Below are positions 33,222-43,066 of a stretch of 64,000 bases of DNA, in pieces. Below the pieces are notes generated by a model, which made no database searches, was not told the DNA's origin, and saw only the letters and a program-made list of their open reading frames with translations. How positions within the stretch are numbered: the stretch's first letter is position 1; the number at the start of each line of letters is the position of its first letter. The stretch is from Saccharopolyspora kobensis (lineage in GTDB: Bacteria > Actinomycetota > Actinomycetes > Mycobacteriales > Pseudonocardiaceae): positions 882,973 to 946,972 of the forward strand of contig NZ_FNVB01000003.1 in the NCBI RefSeq assembly GCF_900108315.1. Direction: 5' to 3'. A program made the position numbers and the translations under genes.

Positions 33222-35653
33222 CCCGACCTCCGCTGTGCCGCCGGAAACGCGGAGAGAACCGCGGCCAGCACTGCTCCGACGCAGACCAGCACGACGTGCC
33301 AGGCGAATCCTGGCGGGCTCCAGGAGATCGTGAGCACGCCGCCCGAGGAAGCCGGGACGCGCACCCGCAGCAGCCCGGCCTCGGTCGCCCCGACCGGAAC
33401 CGGGCGGTCGTCCACCTCCGCGCGATAACCGGGCCAGGCCAACCGGGCGAACACGAACTCACCGGAACCGTCGAAGCGCACGGTCTCCCGCGCCTGACCG
33501 TGCTGCACGTCATCGAGGACCCGCACACCGCGTGCCGCGCCCAGCCGCCCTTCCGGCCAGGCGATGGGCGTTTCGCGGCTGAGCACGACGACTTCCCGGT
33601 CACGCCGTGCGATCCGCCAGCCGTCGGGAGCCGTCGTCACCTCGCGCAGCCTGCGCTGCACCACGACGTGCTCGACGCGGAGCTGATCGGCCAGCGGCCA
33701 AAGCCTCTCGTAGGCGTGCGGGCAGGTGGCACCGAAGTAGTTCAGGCAGAGCGCGGCGTGCAGGGCGGCGTGCCCGATCCCCGTGTAGGCCACCAGGTTC
33801 GCCATCCCGGCAGCGGCCGGCATGTTGCCGAACAGCAGCTGCGACCACGCCTGGCCCGAGACGATCTGCCCGGCCGGGATCCGGTCGCGGTCGGCGATCT
33901 GCACGACGGTTCCGCTGCCCAGCGCGGCGAACCGCGTCCGCAACTCCCGCACGTCCGTCGGGAAGTGGTAGGCCGCGACGTCCCGGTTGACCGGGAACCA
34001 CACCACCTGCAGGGCCAGCGCGCACGCCGTGCCCAGGTGCAGCACCGCGACGAGCACCCGGGTGCGCAGCGCCAGCAGCAGCAGAACAGCGACCACGGCC
34101 AGCGAGACCAGGTGCTTCGGCGCCTGCCCCGGCCAAGCGGCGACGGCCAGGTACCCGCCGACCAGCATCGACCCAGCGGAGCAGAACAGCCGCACCTTGA
34201 ACCGGTCGGTGCGCAGACCGGCGGACAGCGCGACTGCGAGCAGGACGGCGACCGCCAGGTGCAGCACCACGACGTTGCGCAGCGGCCAGCGGAACAGCCA
34301 CAGGTTCGACGGTCCCAGGCACAGCAGCAGGTAGCAGCCCGCCAGCACCACCGCGCAGGCGCAGCCGCGCCACCGCACGGCGCGCCAGTCGAGCCAGGCC
34401 AGCAGCGGAACCGCGAACCAGGCGAAGTAGGTCGCGGGCACCGACATCCGGAACGCGCCGAACGTGGTGATCTGCGGGAGGAACGAGGGCAGGCTCGCGT
34501 TGAGGAGATCACCGACGCCCGGCACCAGCTGCCCGGTGTTGAAGAACGCGTACCCGGACCGCCATCCCACCTCCGACGCCGCCAGCACCGGGCCGTAGAC
34601 CAGCGGCAGCGCGACGACGACCGCGACGCCGAGCAGCACCAACCGCAGCCGGTCCCGGCCGCGCTCGACCAGCAGCCCGGCGAACACCAGGCACAACGCC
34701 AGCACGCTGTAGGGATCACCAGCCGAGACGCAGAGGAAGCACAGGACCCACGCCGCGAACGCCGGAACCCGGTCGGGCCGGCGCAGCGCCCACCAGGCCC
34801 ACGGCAACCACGCGAACCCCATGAGCCCACCCGCCCAGGAACCGGCCTGGAAGTACAGCACGAACCCGGACACCGGCAGCGCCGCGCCGAGCACCGAGGC
34901 GAAGCCGCGCGTCGCCCCGTAACTGCGGCACAGCAGGAACGTGCCGACGCCGAGGACGACGAGGAACTGCGTCTTCACCACCGCGGCGGCGATCGCGAGA
35001 TCACCGATCCACACCACCAGCAGGAAGTCCAGCAGGTGCACCGGGTTCCAGATCCCGAACAGCGCCTCACCGGCCAGGTTCCCGCCCATCCACGAATCCA
35101 GGTCGAGCCCCAGCGGCCAGTCACCGGCCAGCAACCGCTCGCCCAGCCGGTGCCACATCGGCAGGAACTGCGCCGCGCTGTCGTCCCAGAAGTAGAACGA
35201 CGGGTTCGCCAGCACCGGGATCTGGCTCAGCACCGCGACCACCGCGCCGACACCGGCCGCGGCCGCCCAGTCTCCGGGCCCCGTCCTGCGTCGCGCGGTC
35301 AGCACCGCCCGGCTCGCGAGGAACGTCGCGGGCAGCACGGCGGCGCCTCCGATCAACGGCGCCAGCACCGGGTCGACACCGGCCACGACCGCGACGGCCA
35401 CCGCCACCGCGCTCAACCCGACCAGCACCAGGTTCACCAGCGCGAACAGCAGGAGCGTGCGGCGCCGCACCGGCACACCGAAGGTGAACCGGCAGTTGAG
35501 CAGGTAGGAGCACAGCGTGGCCACCGCGGTCGCGACCACGTGCGCCAGCAAGTACGGCAACAGCGCGAGCAGCGCGAAGTAGACCGCGCAGTGCACGCTC
35601 GTGTTCGCCCCGCCGACCAGGGCGAACCGCCCGAGCTGCGTCCCGCGCCCCAT
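33218..35653 (-). CDS. GtrA-like flippase domain fused to YfhO-like GT-C membrane glycosyltransferase
   Basis: 811 residues. Residues 1-125 form a GtrA/DPMS flippase domain (GRFALVGGANTSVHCAVYF, SYLLNCRFTFG, four membrane helices). The rest is a large multi-pass protein with an extracytoplasmic N-loop (FYFWDDSAAQFLPMWHRL, then DLDSWMGGNLAG) and a C-terminal beta domain, as in YfhO. In Bacillus subtilis the separate proteins CsbB (GT2), GtcA (GtrA type) and YfhO add GlcNAc to lipoteichoic acid; here two are one chain and the GT2 lies just upstream. Start ATG and GT2 stop share a base (TGATG). The acceptor in this organism is unknown. Confidence 0.8.
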   Translation of the reverse strand: MGRGTQLGRFALVGGANTSVHCAVYFALLALLPYLLAHVVATAVATLCSYLLNCRFTFGVPVRRRTLLLFALVNLVLVGLSAVAVAVAVVAGVDPVLAPLIGGAAVLPATFLASRAVLTARRRTGPGDWAAAAGVGAVVAVLSQIPVLANPSFYFWDDSAAQFLPMWHRLGERLLAGDWPLGLDLDSWMGGNLAGEALFGIWNPVHLLDFLLVVWIGDLAIAAAVVKTQFLVVLGVGTFLLCRSYGATRGFASVLGAALPVSGFVLYFQAGSWAGGLMGFAWLPWAWWALRRPDRVPAFAAWVLCFLCVSAGDPYSVLALCLVFAGLLVERGRDRLRLVLLGVAVVVALPLVYGPVLAASEVGWRSGYAFFNTGQLVPGVGDLLNASLPSFLPQITTFGAFRMSVPATYFAWFAVPLLAWLDWRAVRWRGCACAVVLAGCYLLLCLGPSNLWLFRWPLRNVVVLHLAVAVLLAVALSAGLRTDRFKVRLFCSAGSMLVGGYLAVAAWPGQAPKHLVSLAVVAVLLLLALRTRVLVAVLHLGTACALALQVVWFPVNRDVAAYHFPTDVRELRTRFAALGSGTVVQIADRDRIPAGQIVSGQAWSQLLFGNMPAAAGMANLVAYTGIGHAALHAALCLNYFGATCPHAYERLWPLADQLRVEHVVVQRRLREVTTAPDGWRIARRDREVVVLSRETPIAWPEGRLGAARGVRVLDDVQHGQARETVRFDGSGEFVFARLAWPGYRAEVDDRPVPVGATEAGLLRVRVPASSGGVLTISWSPPGFAWHVVLVCVGAVLAAVLSAFPAAQRRSG

Positions 35654-36603
35654 CACGGCACCCGTTCGACGGGCCTCGGCCGGTGCGCCGCGACGTCCGG
35701 GCTCAGTTCCTTGACCAGGTAGTGCGGTCGGCGCTTGGCCTCGGAGTAGCTCCGCCCCACGTACTCCCCGAGCACTCCGAGGAAGCACAGCTGCAGCCCG
35801 CCCACCCCGACGAGCAGCGCCCCGCACACCGACGTCCGCGATCCGTCCACAATGGCCTTCGCCGTCGCGCGGGCGATCCGCGCACCCGCCGCGCACGCCA
35901 GCAGCGCACCCAGGTGCAGCGAGATGCGCAGCGGTTTCGCGCTGAACGAGGTCAGCCCGTCGATGCCGTGATCGACCAGCGCACCGAAGGTCCACTTCGA
36001 ACGGCCGGACCGCCGCGGCGCGTCGCGGAAGGAGACGTAAGCGGTGTCGAAACCGATCCAGGCGAACAAACCCTTGGAGAACCGGTGGTGCTCCGGCAAC
36101 GACAGCACCGCCTCCACCGCGCGCCGCGACAGCACCCGGAAATCGCCCGCGCCGTCGGGCATCCGGACACCGGTGAGCCGCCGGGCCGCCCGGTAGTACG
36201 CCCTGGCGGGCAACGACCGCCAGCGCCGCTCGCCGCTCCTGGTGCGGCACGCGACGACCTGGTCGTAGCCGGAGTCCAGCAGCGGCAGCATCCGGCGCAG
36301 CAGCTCCGGCGGGTGCTGCAGGTCGGCGTCCAGCAGCGCGACGCGATCGCCCAGCGCGTGCCGCAATCCGCACAGCATCGCCGGTTCCTTCCCGAAGTTG
36401 CGGCTCAGCGACACGTAGCGGAAGCGCGGGTTCGCCGCCGCCAGCCGGCGGGCCTCGCGCAGCGTCCGGTCGGTGCTGCCGTCGTCGACCAGGATCACCT
36501 CGTAATCCCGGACGCGTTCGGACAGCGCCGCGACCAGCGCGTCGTGGAACCGTTGCAGGCCGTGCTCCTCGTTGAAGCACGGCACCACCAGCGACAGGTA
36601 CAT
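35653..36603 (-). CDS. GtrB/DPM1-type polyprenyl-phosphate glycosyltransferase (GT2)
   Basis: 316 residues. The catalytic domain starts YLSLVVPCFNEEHGL, then ILVDDGSTD, SLSRNFGKEPAMLCGL and LLDADLQHPPE (DxD). Two C-terminal membrane helices follow (about 235-290), the GtrB/CsbB layout, ending near LGEYVGRSYSEAKRRPHYLV. It should make polyprenyl-phosphate-sugar on the cytoplasmic face, to be flipped by the GtrA domain of the next gene. The ATG at 36603 gives the family start; an in-frame ATG at 36615 is the alternative. It is first of three coupled genes. Confidence 0.87.
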   Translation of the reverse strand: MYLSLVVPCFNEEHGLQRFHDALVAALSERVRDYEVILVDDGSTDRTLREARRLAAANPRFRYVSLSRNFGKEPAMLCGLRHALGDRVALLDADLQHPPELLRRMLPLLDSGYDQVVACRTRSGERRWRSLPARAYYRAARRLTGVRMPDGAGDFRVLSRRAVEAVLSLPEHHRFSKGLFAWIGFDTAYVSFRDAPRRSGRSKWTFGALVDHGIDGLTSFSAKPLRISLHLGALLACAAGARIARATAKAIVDGSRTSVCGALLVGVGGLQLCFLGVLGEYVGRSYSEAKRRPHYLVKELSPDVAAHRPRPVERVP

Positions 36604-36779
36604 GGCAGGTCTCATCCGTCTCGGCGGCCACGAAGCCGCTGCGGTCCTTGAAGATTCGGCTCGAAGGTAGGTTCGACGCCGGACCGCACCCCCGCCCGAC
36701 ACACCGGCGGATAATCCGTCCGCGTGGCAGATCGGAACCTGCTCGCACCGCGGCGCACCGCGAATGGCAGGCTGGATCC

Positions 36780-38858
36780 ATGTCGTCCGCGTCATTCCCC
36801 CGCCGCAGCGCGCGAACTCAGGGATTCACCCTGGGCGCACCCCGGAACTTCACCGCCACCGGCAACGGTGCGGCGGTGCTCTTCCTGCGTTCGGCCTCCG
36901 GCACCGATCCCCGCAACTCCCTGTGGGCGCTGGACACCGCGACCGGTCAGGAGCGCGTGCTGGCCGATCCGGCGGCGCTGCAGGACAGCGACGAAGTGAG
37001 CCCGGAGGAGCAGGCGCGCCGCGAGCGCGCGCGGGAACGCGCGGGCGGCATCACCGGTTACGCCGCGGACCGCGCGGGGGACTCGGTCGTCTTCATGCTG
37101 TCCGGGCGGCTGTTCCACACCGCGGTCGCCACCGGGGAGACCCGCGAGCTCCCGGTCCGCCGGCCCGTCGCCGACCCGCGGCTGGACCCGGACGGCCGCC
37201 GGGTGTCCTACGTGTCCGGTGGCGCGCTGCGCGTCATCGAGGTGGACGGTTCCGGCGACCGGGCGCTGGCCGAACCCGACGGCCCGAACATCACCTGGGG
37301 TGCGGCGGAGTTCATCGCCGCCGAGGAGATGGGCCGCTTCCGGGGCCACTGGTGGGCGCCGGACGGCTCGCGGCTGCTGGCCGCCCGGGTGGACGAATCC
37401 CCGGTGCAGAACTGGTACCTCGGCGACCCGAACGACCCGGCGCGCGAACCGTCCCCGATGCGCTACCCGGCGGCCGGGACGGCGAACGCCGAGGTGGGCC
37501 TCGCGCTGGTCGGCCTCGACGGCGAGCGCGTCGCGGTCGACTGGGACCGGCAGGCGTTCCCGTACCTGGTCACCGCGCACTGGTCCCGGCACGGCCGACC
37601 GCTGATCGCGGTGCAGGCCCGCGACCAGCGCACCCAGCTGGTCCTCGCGGTCGACCCGGACACCGGGCGCACCACCGAGGTGCACCGCGACACCGACCCG
37701 CACTGGGTGGAGATCAAGCCGGGCTGGCCCGCCTGGACGCCGGACGGCCGCCTGGTGCGCATCAGCGCCGAGGACGGCGCGTACCGGCTCGTCGTCGGCG
37801 ACCGGCCGTGGACGTCGGCACCGCTGCAGGTCCGCGGCATCCTCGACATCGGCGAGGACGACGTGCTGGTCTCGGCCTCCGAGCAGGACCCGACGCAGGT
37901 GCACCTCTACCGCGTCACCGAATCCGGCGTCGAGCCCGTGACCACCGCTCCCGGCGTGCACAGCGGAACGCGTTCCGGCGAGGTGCTGGTGACCGCCAGC
38001 TCCACCCTGGACGAGCCGGGCACCCGCGTGCGGGTGCGGCTGGGCGGGCGGGAGATCGCCGAGATCGCCAGCCGCGCCGAGGATCCCGGCGTGGATCTCA
38101 ACGTCGAACTGCTGCGCCTCGGCGAGCGCGAACTGTGCAGCGCGCTGCTGCTGCCGAACGGCTACCAGCCGTCGGACGGCCCGCTGCCGGTGCTGCTGGA
38201 CCCCTACGGCGGTCCGCACTCGCAGCGGGTGCTGTCCCGCCGGCAGGGCTTCCTGACCTCGCAGTGGTTCGCCGACCAGGGCTTCGCGGTGCTGGTCACC
38301 GACGGTCGCGGCATGGCGGGCCGCGGCCCGGACTGGGACCGCGCCATCGCCGGGGATCTGGCCGAACCGCCGCTGCAGGACCAGGTCGACGCACTGCACG
38401 CGGCGGCCGCGCAGCACCCGGAGCTGGACCTCGACCGCGTCGCGATCCGCGGCTGGTCGTTCGGCGGCTACCTGGCGGCGCTGGCGGTGCTGCGGCGACC
38501 GGACGTCTTCCACGCCGCGGTGGTCGGTGCCGGAGTGGTGGACTGGCGCCTGTACGACACCCACTACACCGAGCGCTACCTCGGCGACCCGAACGAGGCG
38601 CCGGAGGTCTACGAGGCGAACTCGCTGCTGGCCGACGCCCCGAAGCTGGACCGCCCGATGCTGATCGTGCACGGAACGGTGGACGACAACGTCGTGCTGG
38701 CCCACGCCCTGCGACTGTCGGCGGCGCTGACCGCGGCGGCCCGCCCGCACACCGTCCTCCCGCTGCCGGGTGTCAGCCACATGCCCACCGACGAGACGAC
38801 CAGCGAGAACCTCCTGCTCCTCCAGGTCGACTTCCTGCGCAAGTCCCTGGCTCGCTGA
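36780..38858 (+). CDS. S9-family dipeptidyl-peptidase IV-like serine peptidase
   Basis: 692 residues, no signal peptide from the ATG at 36780. An N-terminal beta-propeller contains EFIAAEEMGRFRGHWW, whose double glutamate is the DPP4 motif that holds the substrate amino terminus. The C-terminal hydrolase domain has DGRGMAGRGP, the nucleophile S560 in GWSFGGYL, the aspartate in HGTVDDNVV and the histidine in PGVSHMP. The enzyme should release N-terminal X-Pro or X-Ala dipeptides in the cytoplasm. It is divergent from the glycosyltransferase operon and ends at a 16-bp hairpin. Confidence 0.92.
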   Translation: MSSASFPRRSARTQGFTLGAPRNFTATGNGAAVLFLRSASGTDPRNSLWALDTATGQERVLADPAALQDSDEVSPEEQARRERARERAGGITGYAADRAGDSVVFMLSGRLFHTAVATGETRELPVRRPVADPRLDPDGRRVSYVSGGALRVIEVDGSGDRALAEPDGPNITWGAAEFIAAEEMGRFRGHWWAPDGSRLLAARVDESPVQNWYLGDPNDPAREPSPMRYPAAGTANAEVGLALVGLDGERVAVDWDRQAFPYLVTAHWSRHGRPLIAVQARDQRTQLVLAVDPDTGRTTEVHRDTDPHWVEIKPGWPAWTPDGRLVRISAEDGAYRLVVGDRPWTSAPLQVRGILDIGEDDVLVSASEQDPTQVHLYRVTESGVEPVTTAPGVHSGTRSGEVLVTASSTLDEPGTRVRVRLGGREIAEIASRAEDPGVDLNVELLRLGERELCSALLLPNGYQPSDGPLPVLLDPYGGPHSQRVLSRRQGFLTSQWFADQGFAVLVTDGRGMAGRGPDWDRAIAGDLAEPPLQDQVDALHAAAAQHPELDLDRVAIRGWSFGGYLAALAVLRRPDVFHAAVVGAGVVDWRLYDTHYTERYLGDPNEAPEVYEANSLLADAPKLDRPMLIVHGTVDDNVVLAHALRLSAALTAAARPHTVLPLPGVSHMPTDETTSENLLLLQVDFLRKSLAR

Positions 38859-38864
38859 GCGGAT

Positions 38865-38901
38865 CGGTCGTGAGCGCGCAGCCGATGCGCGCTCACGACC
38901 G
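38865..38901. terminator. Bidirectional hairpin between DPP4-like and aldo-keto reductase genes
   Basis: CGGTCGTGAGCGCGCA and TGCGCGCTCACGACCG make a perfect 16-bp stem with the loop GCCGA. Confidence 0.85.
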
Positions 38902-38907
38902 GTGGGA

Positions 38908-39741
38908 TCAGAGGACTTCCAGCGGGACCGGACGCTTCGGTGCGGGGAAGGCCGCGTCCAGCTCGGCCAGGTCCGCGGCGGTCAGCTCGATGTCCAGCGC
39001 CGCCCGGTTCTGGTCGACGTGCTCCGGAGTGACGGCCTTCGGGATCGCGCACACGCCGTCCTGCGCCAGCACCCAGGCGATCGCGATCTGCGCCGGCGTC
39101 GCCTCGTGGCGTTCGGCGACTCGGCGCAGCGCCGGCTCGCCGAGCAGTCGGCCCTGCTCGATCGGCGAGTAGGCCATCACCGGCAGGTGCCGCTCCCGGC
39201 ACCACGGGAGCAGGTCGACCTCGACGCCCCGCCGGGTCAGGTTGTAGAGCACCTGGTCGGTCGCCGACCGGCTGCCGAGCTCACCGGCGAACAGCTCGTC
39301 CATGTCGGCCGGGTCGAAGTTGCTCACCCCGAAGCACCTGATCTTGCCGTCGGCCCGCAGCTGCTCGAAGGCCTCCATCGTTTCGGCCAGCGGTGTGCTG
39401 CCGCGCCAGTGCAGCAGGTAGAGGTCCAGGTGGTCGGTGCCGAGGCGGCGCAGGCTGCGCTCGCACGCCTCGACCGCACCGCGGCGGGACGCGTTGTGCG
39501 GGTAGACCTTGCTGACCAGGAAGACCTCGTCCCGGCGCCCGCTGATCGCGGCGCCGACGACTTCCTCGGCACCACCGCTGCCGTACATCTCCGCGGTGTC
39601 GATCAGCCCGAGGCCCAGGTCCAGCCCGCGGCGCAGCGCGGCCACCTCGGCCGCTCGCTGCCCGCGCCGCTCGCCCATGCCCCAGGTGCCCTGCCCCAGC
39701 ACCGGCAGTTCTCCACCACCGGGCAGTCGGATAGCACGCAT
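38908..39741 (-). CDS. Aldo/keto reductase
   Basis: 277 residues, TIM-barrel NADPH-dependent reductase. The catalytic tetrad is visible: D and Y in LIDTAEMYGSG, K in FLVSKVYPHN and H in LYLLHWRGS. Cofactor residues lie near IPKAVTPEHVDQN. Substrate aldehyde or ketone unknown. The ATG at 39741 (MRAIRLPGGGELP) has GGGAG 6 bases upstream. It is transcribed in the same direction as the two-component genes upstream, 48 bases away, and may be read with them. Confidence 0.9.
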   Translation of the reverse strand: MRAIRLPGGGELPVLGQGTWGMGERRGQRAAEVAALRRGLDLGLGLIDTAEMYGSGGAEEVVGAAISGRRDEVFLVSKVYPHNASRRGAVEACERSLRRLGTDHLDLYLLHWRGSTPLAETMEAFEQLRADGKIRCFGVSNFDPADMDELFAGELGSRSATDQVLYNLTRRGVEVDLLPWCRERHLPVMAYSPIEQGRLLGEPALRRVAERHEATPAQIAIAWVLAQDGVCAIPKAVTPEHVDQNRAALDIELTAADLAELDAAFPAPKRPVPLEVL

Positions 39742-39789
39742 GCACGCTCCCAAAGTTCAGTCGCTGCCGGGCGTGCGGCCAGCATACGG

Positions 39790-40866
39790 TCAGCGCTGCT
39801 TGGGCAGGACGGCCGTCAGCTGGAAGCCGCCGTCCTCGGACGGCTTGGCGTCGAGCTGCCCGCCCGCCATCCGCACCCGCTCCGAGAGCCCGGCGAGCCC
39901 CGAACCGCCGCTGCCCACGTCGACGGGCTCGCCCTGCGGTGCACCGTTGGTGACCACGATGTGCAGCGCGCCCGCTCTGCTCGCCAGGTCCACCTTGATC
40001 ACCGCGCCGGGCGCGTGCTTGGAGGCGTTGGTCAGGGCTTCCTGCACCACCCGGTAGGCCGCCCGCTCCACAGCCGGTGGCACGTCCGGATCGCTCAGCT
40101 CGCTGGACAGCTCCACGTCGACCCCGGCCGCGCGGGCCTGGCCGATCAGTTCCGGGATGGTGTCCAGCCCGGTGCGGCAGGTGCTGCCCAGCCCGAGCGT
40201 CGCGCGCATCTCGTCCAGCGCCTGCTTGGCCAGCCCGCGCAACCGGGACGCGGTCTCCTTCGCCTCGCTGTCGGCGGTGGTCGCGGCCAGCGCGGCCGAT
40301 TCGACCGCGATCAGGGTGACGTGGTGGCCGACGGCATCGTGGATCTCCCGCGCGATCCGCGCCCGCTCGTCGGCCCGCGCGGTCTCCGCCTTGGCCTCCA
40401 GCTCCGCGGCAGTGGCCGCTTCCAGTCGGCGCAAGCTCTCGGCCAGCTTCTGCCGCAGCGACACCAGCGCGCCCAGGGCGACCGGCGCACCAGCGGCCAG
40501 CAGCACGTACGCCAAGGTCAGCACGATCGCGCCCACCGGCAGCGATTGGAAGATCAGCACCGGCGCGACCGCCACCGCGGCGGCCAGCACCACCCACCAG
40601 GCCAGCGACCGCGCCTGCGGTTGTGCCCGGCCCAGCGCGAACAGCGCCACGATCGACGCGGGCCAGCCGAGCCCACCGGCCAACGCCGGCAGGCACAGCA
40701 GCACCGCGATGCGCGGCCACCGCCGCCGCAGCGGCAGCAGGAGAGCAGCGATCAGACCGGACACCACGGGGTAGCCGAACGGGTCCGGCGCGGCCAGCAC
40801 CGCGCCCGCCGGGATCGCGACGGCCAGCACTTCGACGGTGAACTGACGCCACCGCACAGCGTTCAC
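39790..40866 (-). CDS. NarL-system sensor histidine kinase (HisKA_3 type)
   Basis: 358 residues. The N-terminal half has four to five membrane segments without a large extracellular loop, suggesting sensing within the membrane. Then come the dimerisation/phospho-acceptor helix ADERARIAREIHDAVGHHV and the HATPase region (VVQEALTNASKHAPG, GSGLAGLSERVRMAGGQ). Such kinases of Actinobacteria often respond to cell-envelope stress or antibiotics. The start overlaps the response-regulator stop upstream by 4 bases, so the order is regulator then kinase. Confidence 0.9.
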   Translation of the reverse strand: MNAVRWRQFTVEVLAVAIPAGAVLAAPDPFGYPVVSGLIAALLLPLRRRWPRIAVLLCLPALAGGLGWPASIVALFALGRAQPQARSLAWWVVLAAAVAVAPVLIFQSLPVGAIVLTLAYVLLAAGAPVALGALVSLRQKLAESLRRLEAATAAELEAKAETARADERARIAREIHDAVGHHVTLIAVESAALAATTADSEAKETASRLRGLAKQALDEMRATLGLGSTCRTGLDTIPELIGQARAAGVDVELSSELSDPDVPPAVERAAYRVVQEALTNASKHAPGAVIKVDLASRAGALHIVVTNGAPQGEPVDVGSGGSGLAGLSERVRMAGGQLDAKPSEDGGFQLTAVLPKQR

Positions 40867-41540
40867 CAGCGGTCGCCCGCGCCCGCGACGCGCTGCGCGA
40901 TCAACGCGGCCTGCACCCGGTTCTGGGCGCCCAGCTTGCTGAGCACGGTCGACACGTAGCTCTTCACCGTGGCCTCGGTCAGCCCGAGCCGCATCCCGAT
41001 GTCGGCGTTGGAGCGCCCGTCCGACAGCAGCTCCAGCACCTGCCGCTCCCGGGCGGACAAGCCGCGCACCAGCTGCACCTCGTGCGCGTTGTCGGTCGCG
41101 CCCCGGAACCGGGGCAGCAGCCGCGCGGTGATCCGCGGGTCCAGCACCGCACCACCGGCCGCCAGGTCGTGCACGGCCCGGACCAGCACCGCCGGGTCGG
41201 CGTCCTTGAGCAGGAACCCGTTGGCGCCGTAGCGCAGCGCGTCCGAGACGTAGTCGTCCAGGTCGAACGTGGTCAGCACGGCGGCCGCGGGCCGGTCCGG
41301 CAGCGAGGTCAGGTCCCGCAGCGCGGACAGCCCGTCCTTGCCGGGCATCTGCACGTCGATCAGCGCGACGTCCACGCTGTGGGCGCGCACCGCGGCGAGC
41401 AGCTCGTGCCCGTCGCCCGCCTCGGCGACCACCCGGATCGTGCCGCTGCTCTCCAGCAGCAACCGCAGGCCCCGCCGCAGCATGGCCTCGTCGTCGGCCA
41501 GCACCACCCGGATCGGCTCCCCGCCGTTCACCGCCTGCAC
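40863..41540 (-). CDS. NarL/LuxR-type response regulator
   Basis: 225 residues. The receiver domain has LADDEAM, phospho-acceptor D62 in LIDVQMPG, and LLKDADP. The C-terminal LuxR helix-turn-helix reads LSARERQVLELLSDGRSNADIGMRLGLTEATVKSYVSTVLSKL. The start is GTG at 41540, with GGGAGGTG about 10 bases upstream. It is translationally coupled to its kinase. Targets cannot be read from the window; no ABC exporter, the usual partner, is adjacent. Confidence 0.92.
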   Translation of the reverse strand: MQAVNGGEPIRVVLADDEAMLRRGLRLLLESSGTIRVVAEAGDGHELLAAVRAHSVDVALIDVQMPGKDGLSALRDLTSLPDRPAAAVLTTFDLDDYVSDALRYGANGFLLKDADPAVLVRAVHDLAAGGAVLDPRITARLLPRFRGATDNAHEVQLVRGLSARERQVLELLSDGRSNADIGMRLGLTEATVKSYVSTVLSKLGAQNRVQAALIAQRVAGAGDRW

Positions 41541-41632
41541 CTCTCGGTCACCTCCCCTGCTCCGAAAGGGTTGCTGAGCAGACTAGCGGGGTGCCCCGAA
41601 CGCAGCGCGCACACCACCCGAGCGGACGGTGA

Positions 41633-43066
41633 TCAGCGACGACCGCCCTTGTTCGCCTTGCGCTCGCGCACCCGCACCGAGATCCGCACCGGGCTGCCGA
41701 CGAAGCCGAAGGTCTCCCGGAGCTTGCGCTCCAGGAAGCGCCGGTAGCCCGCCTCCAGGAAGCCGGTGGTGAACAGCACGAACGTCGGCGGCCGGGTCTG
41801 CGCCTGGGTGGCGAACAGGATCTTCGGCTGCCGACCGCCGCGCACCGGCGGCGGATTGGCCGCGACGAGCTCGGACAGCCAGCCGTTCAACCGGCCGGTG
41901 GGCACCCGGGTGTCCCACGAGTCCAGCGCGGTGCGCAGCGTCGGGGCCAGCTTGGCCACCGCTCGGCCGGTCTTGGCCGAGACGTTGACCCGCTCCGCCC
42001 AGCGCACCCGGACCAGCTCGCGGTCGATCTCCTTCTCCAGCTGGCGGCGGCGGTCGTCGTCGACGAGGTCCCACTTGTTGTAGGCGATCACCAGCGCCCG
42101 GCCGGCCTCCACCACCATGGTGATCACCCGCAGGTCCTGCTCGCTGAGCGGCTCGGACCCGTCGATGAGCACGATGGCGACCTCGGCGGCCTCGATGGCG
42201 GCCTTGGTGCGCAGCGAGGCGTAGTACTCGGTGCCGCTGGCGGTCTTGACCCGCTTGCGCAGGCCCGCGGTGTCGACGAACCGCCACACCTCGTCGTCGA
42301 GCTCCACCAGCGAGTCCACCGGGTCGACCGTGGTGCCCGCGACGTCGTGCACCACCGACCGCTCCTCGCCGGTCAGCTTGTTGAGCAGGCTCGACTTGCC
42401 CACGTTCGGCTTGCCGACCAGCGCGACCCGCCGCGGCCCGGCGGAAGCCCCGAACACCTCGCGCGGGGTCTCCGGGAACGCCTCCAGCACCGCGTCGAGC
42501 AGGTCACCGGAGCCGCGCCCGTGCAGCGCGCTGACCGGCATCGGCTCGCCCAAGCCCAGCGACCACAGCGAGTGCACGTCGGAGACGCCGCGCTGGTCGT
42601 CGACCTTGTTGGCGGCCAGCAGCACCGGCCGCTTGGACCGGCGCAGCACCCGCGCCACGGCTTCTTCGGTCTCGGTGGGCCCCACCCGCGCATCGACCAC
42701 CAGCAGCACCGCGTCCGCGGTGTGCATGGCCAGCTCCGCCTGCGCGGCGACCGAGGCCATCAGGCCCTTCGCATCGGGCTCCCAGCCGCCGGTGTCGACC
42801 ACCGTGAACCGGCGGCCGTTCCACAGCGCGTCGTAGGCGACCCGGTCCCGGGTCACGCCCGGGGTGTCCTGCACGACGGCTTCACGACGGCCCAACAACC
42901 GGTTGACCAGCGTCGACTTGCCCACGTTGGGGCGGCCGACCACGGCCAGCACCGGCTGCGGCACCGGCGGTGCGGCGTCCTCCGGGGCGGAGACCCCGTC
43001 GAACTCGGCCCATTCGGCCTCGTCGGACCACGTGCCGTCCAGGCCTTCCAGCGACTCGTCGGTCAC
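41633..43066 (-). CDS. der: Ribosome-assembly GTPase Der (EngA)
   Basis: 477 residues. Two consecutive GTPase domains show [12 protein letters not shown] and [13 protein letters not shown]-loops, with DTGGWE and DTAGLR switch-II motifs, NKVD and NKWD specificity motifs, and a C-terminal KH-like domain ([15 protein letters not shown]). Der acts in 50S ribosomal subunit maturation. A short acidic N-terminal extension (about 35 residues) is normal for Actinobacteria. The start overlaps the acyltransferase stop by 4 bases, continuing the coupled run cmk, plsC, der. Confidence 0.96.
   Translation of the reverse strand: MTDESLEGLDGTWSDEAEWAEFDGVSAPEDAAPPVPQPVLAVVGRPNVGKSTLVNRLLGRREAVVQDTPGVTRDRVAYDALWNGRRFTVVDTGGWEPDAKGLMASVAAQAELAMHTADAVLLVVDARVGPTETEEAVARVLRRSKRPVLLAANKVDDQRGVSDVHSLWSLGLGEPMPVSALHGRGSGDLLDAVLEAFPETPREVFGASAGPRRVALVGKPNVGKSSLLNKLTGEERSVVHDVAGTTVDPVDSLVELDDEVWRFVDTAGLRKRVKTASGTEYYASLRTKAAIEAAEVAIVLIDGSEPLSEQDLRVITMVVEAGRALVIAYNKWDLVDDDRRRQLEKEIDRELVRVRWAERVNVSAKTGRAVAKLAPTLRTALDSWDTRVPTGRLNGWLSELVAANPPPVRGGRQPKILFATQAQTRPPTFVLFTTGFLEAGYRRFLERKLRETFGFVGSPVRISVRVRERKANKGGRR

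Noticed and set aside
33296..35722. 808-codon plus-strand frame opposite the GtrA-YfhO gene
   Set aside because: Composition is Arg/Gln/His-rich with no domain; the minus frame has clear membrane helices and coupled starts.
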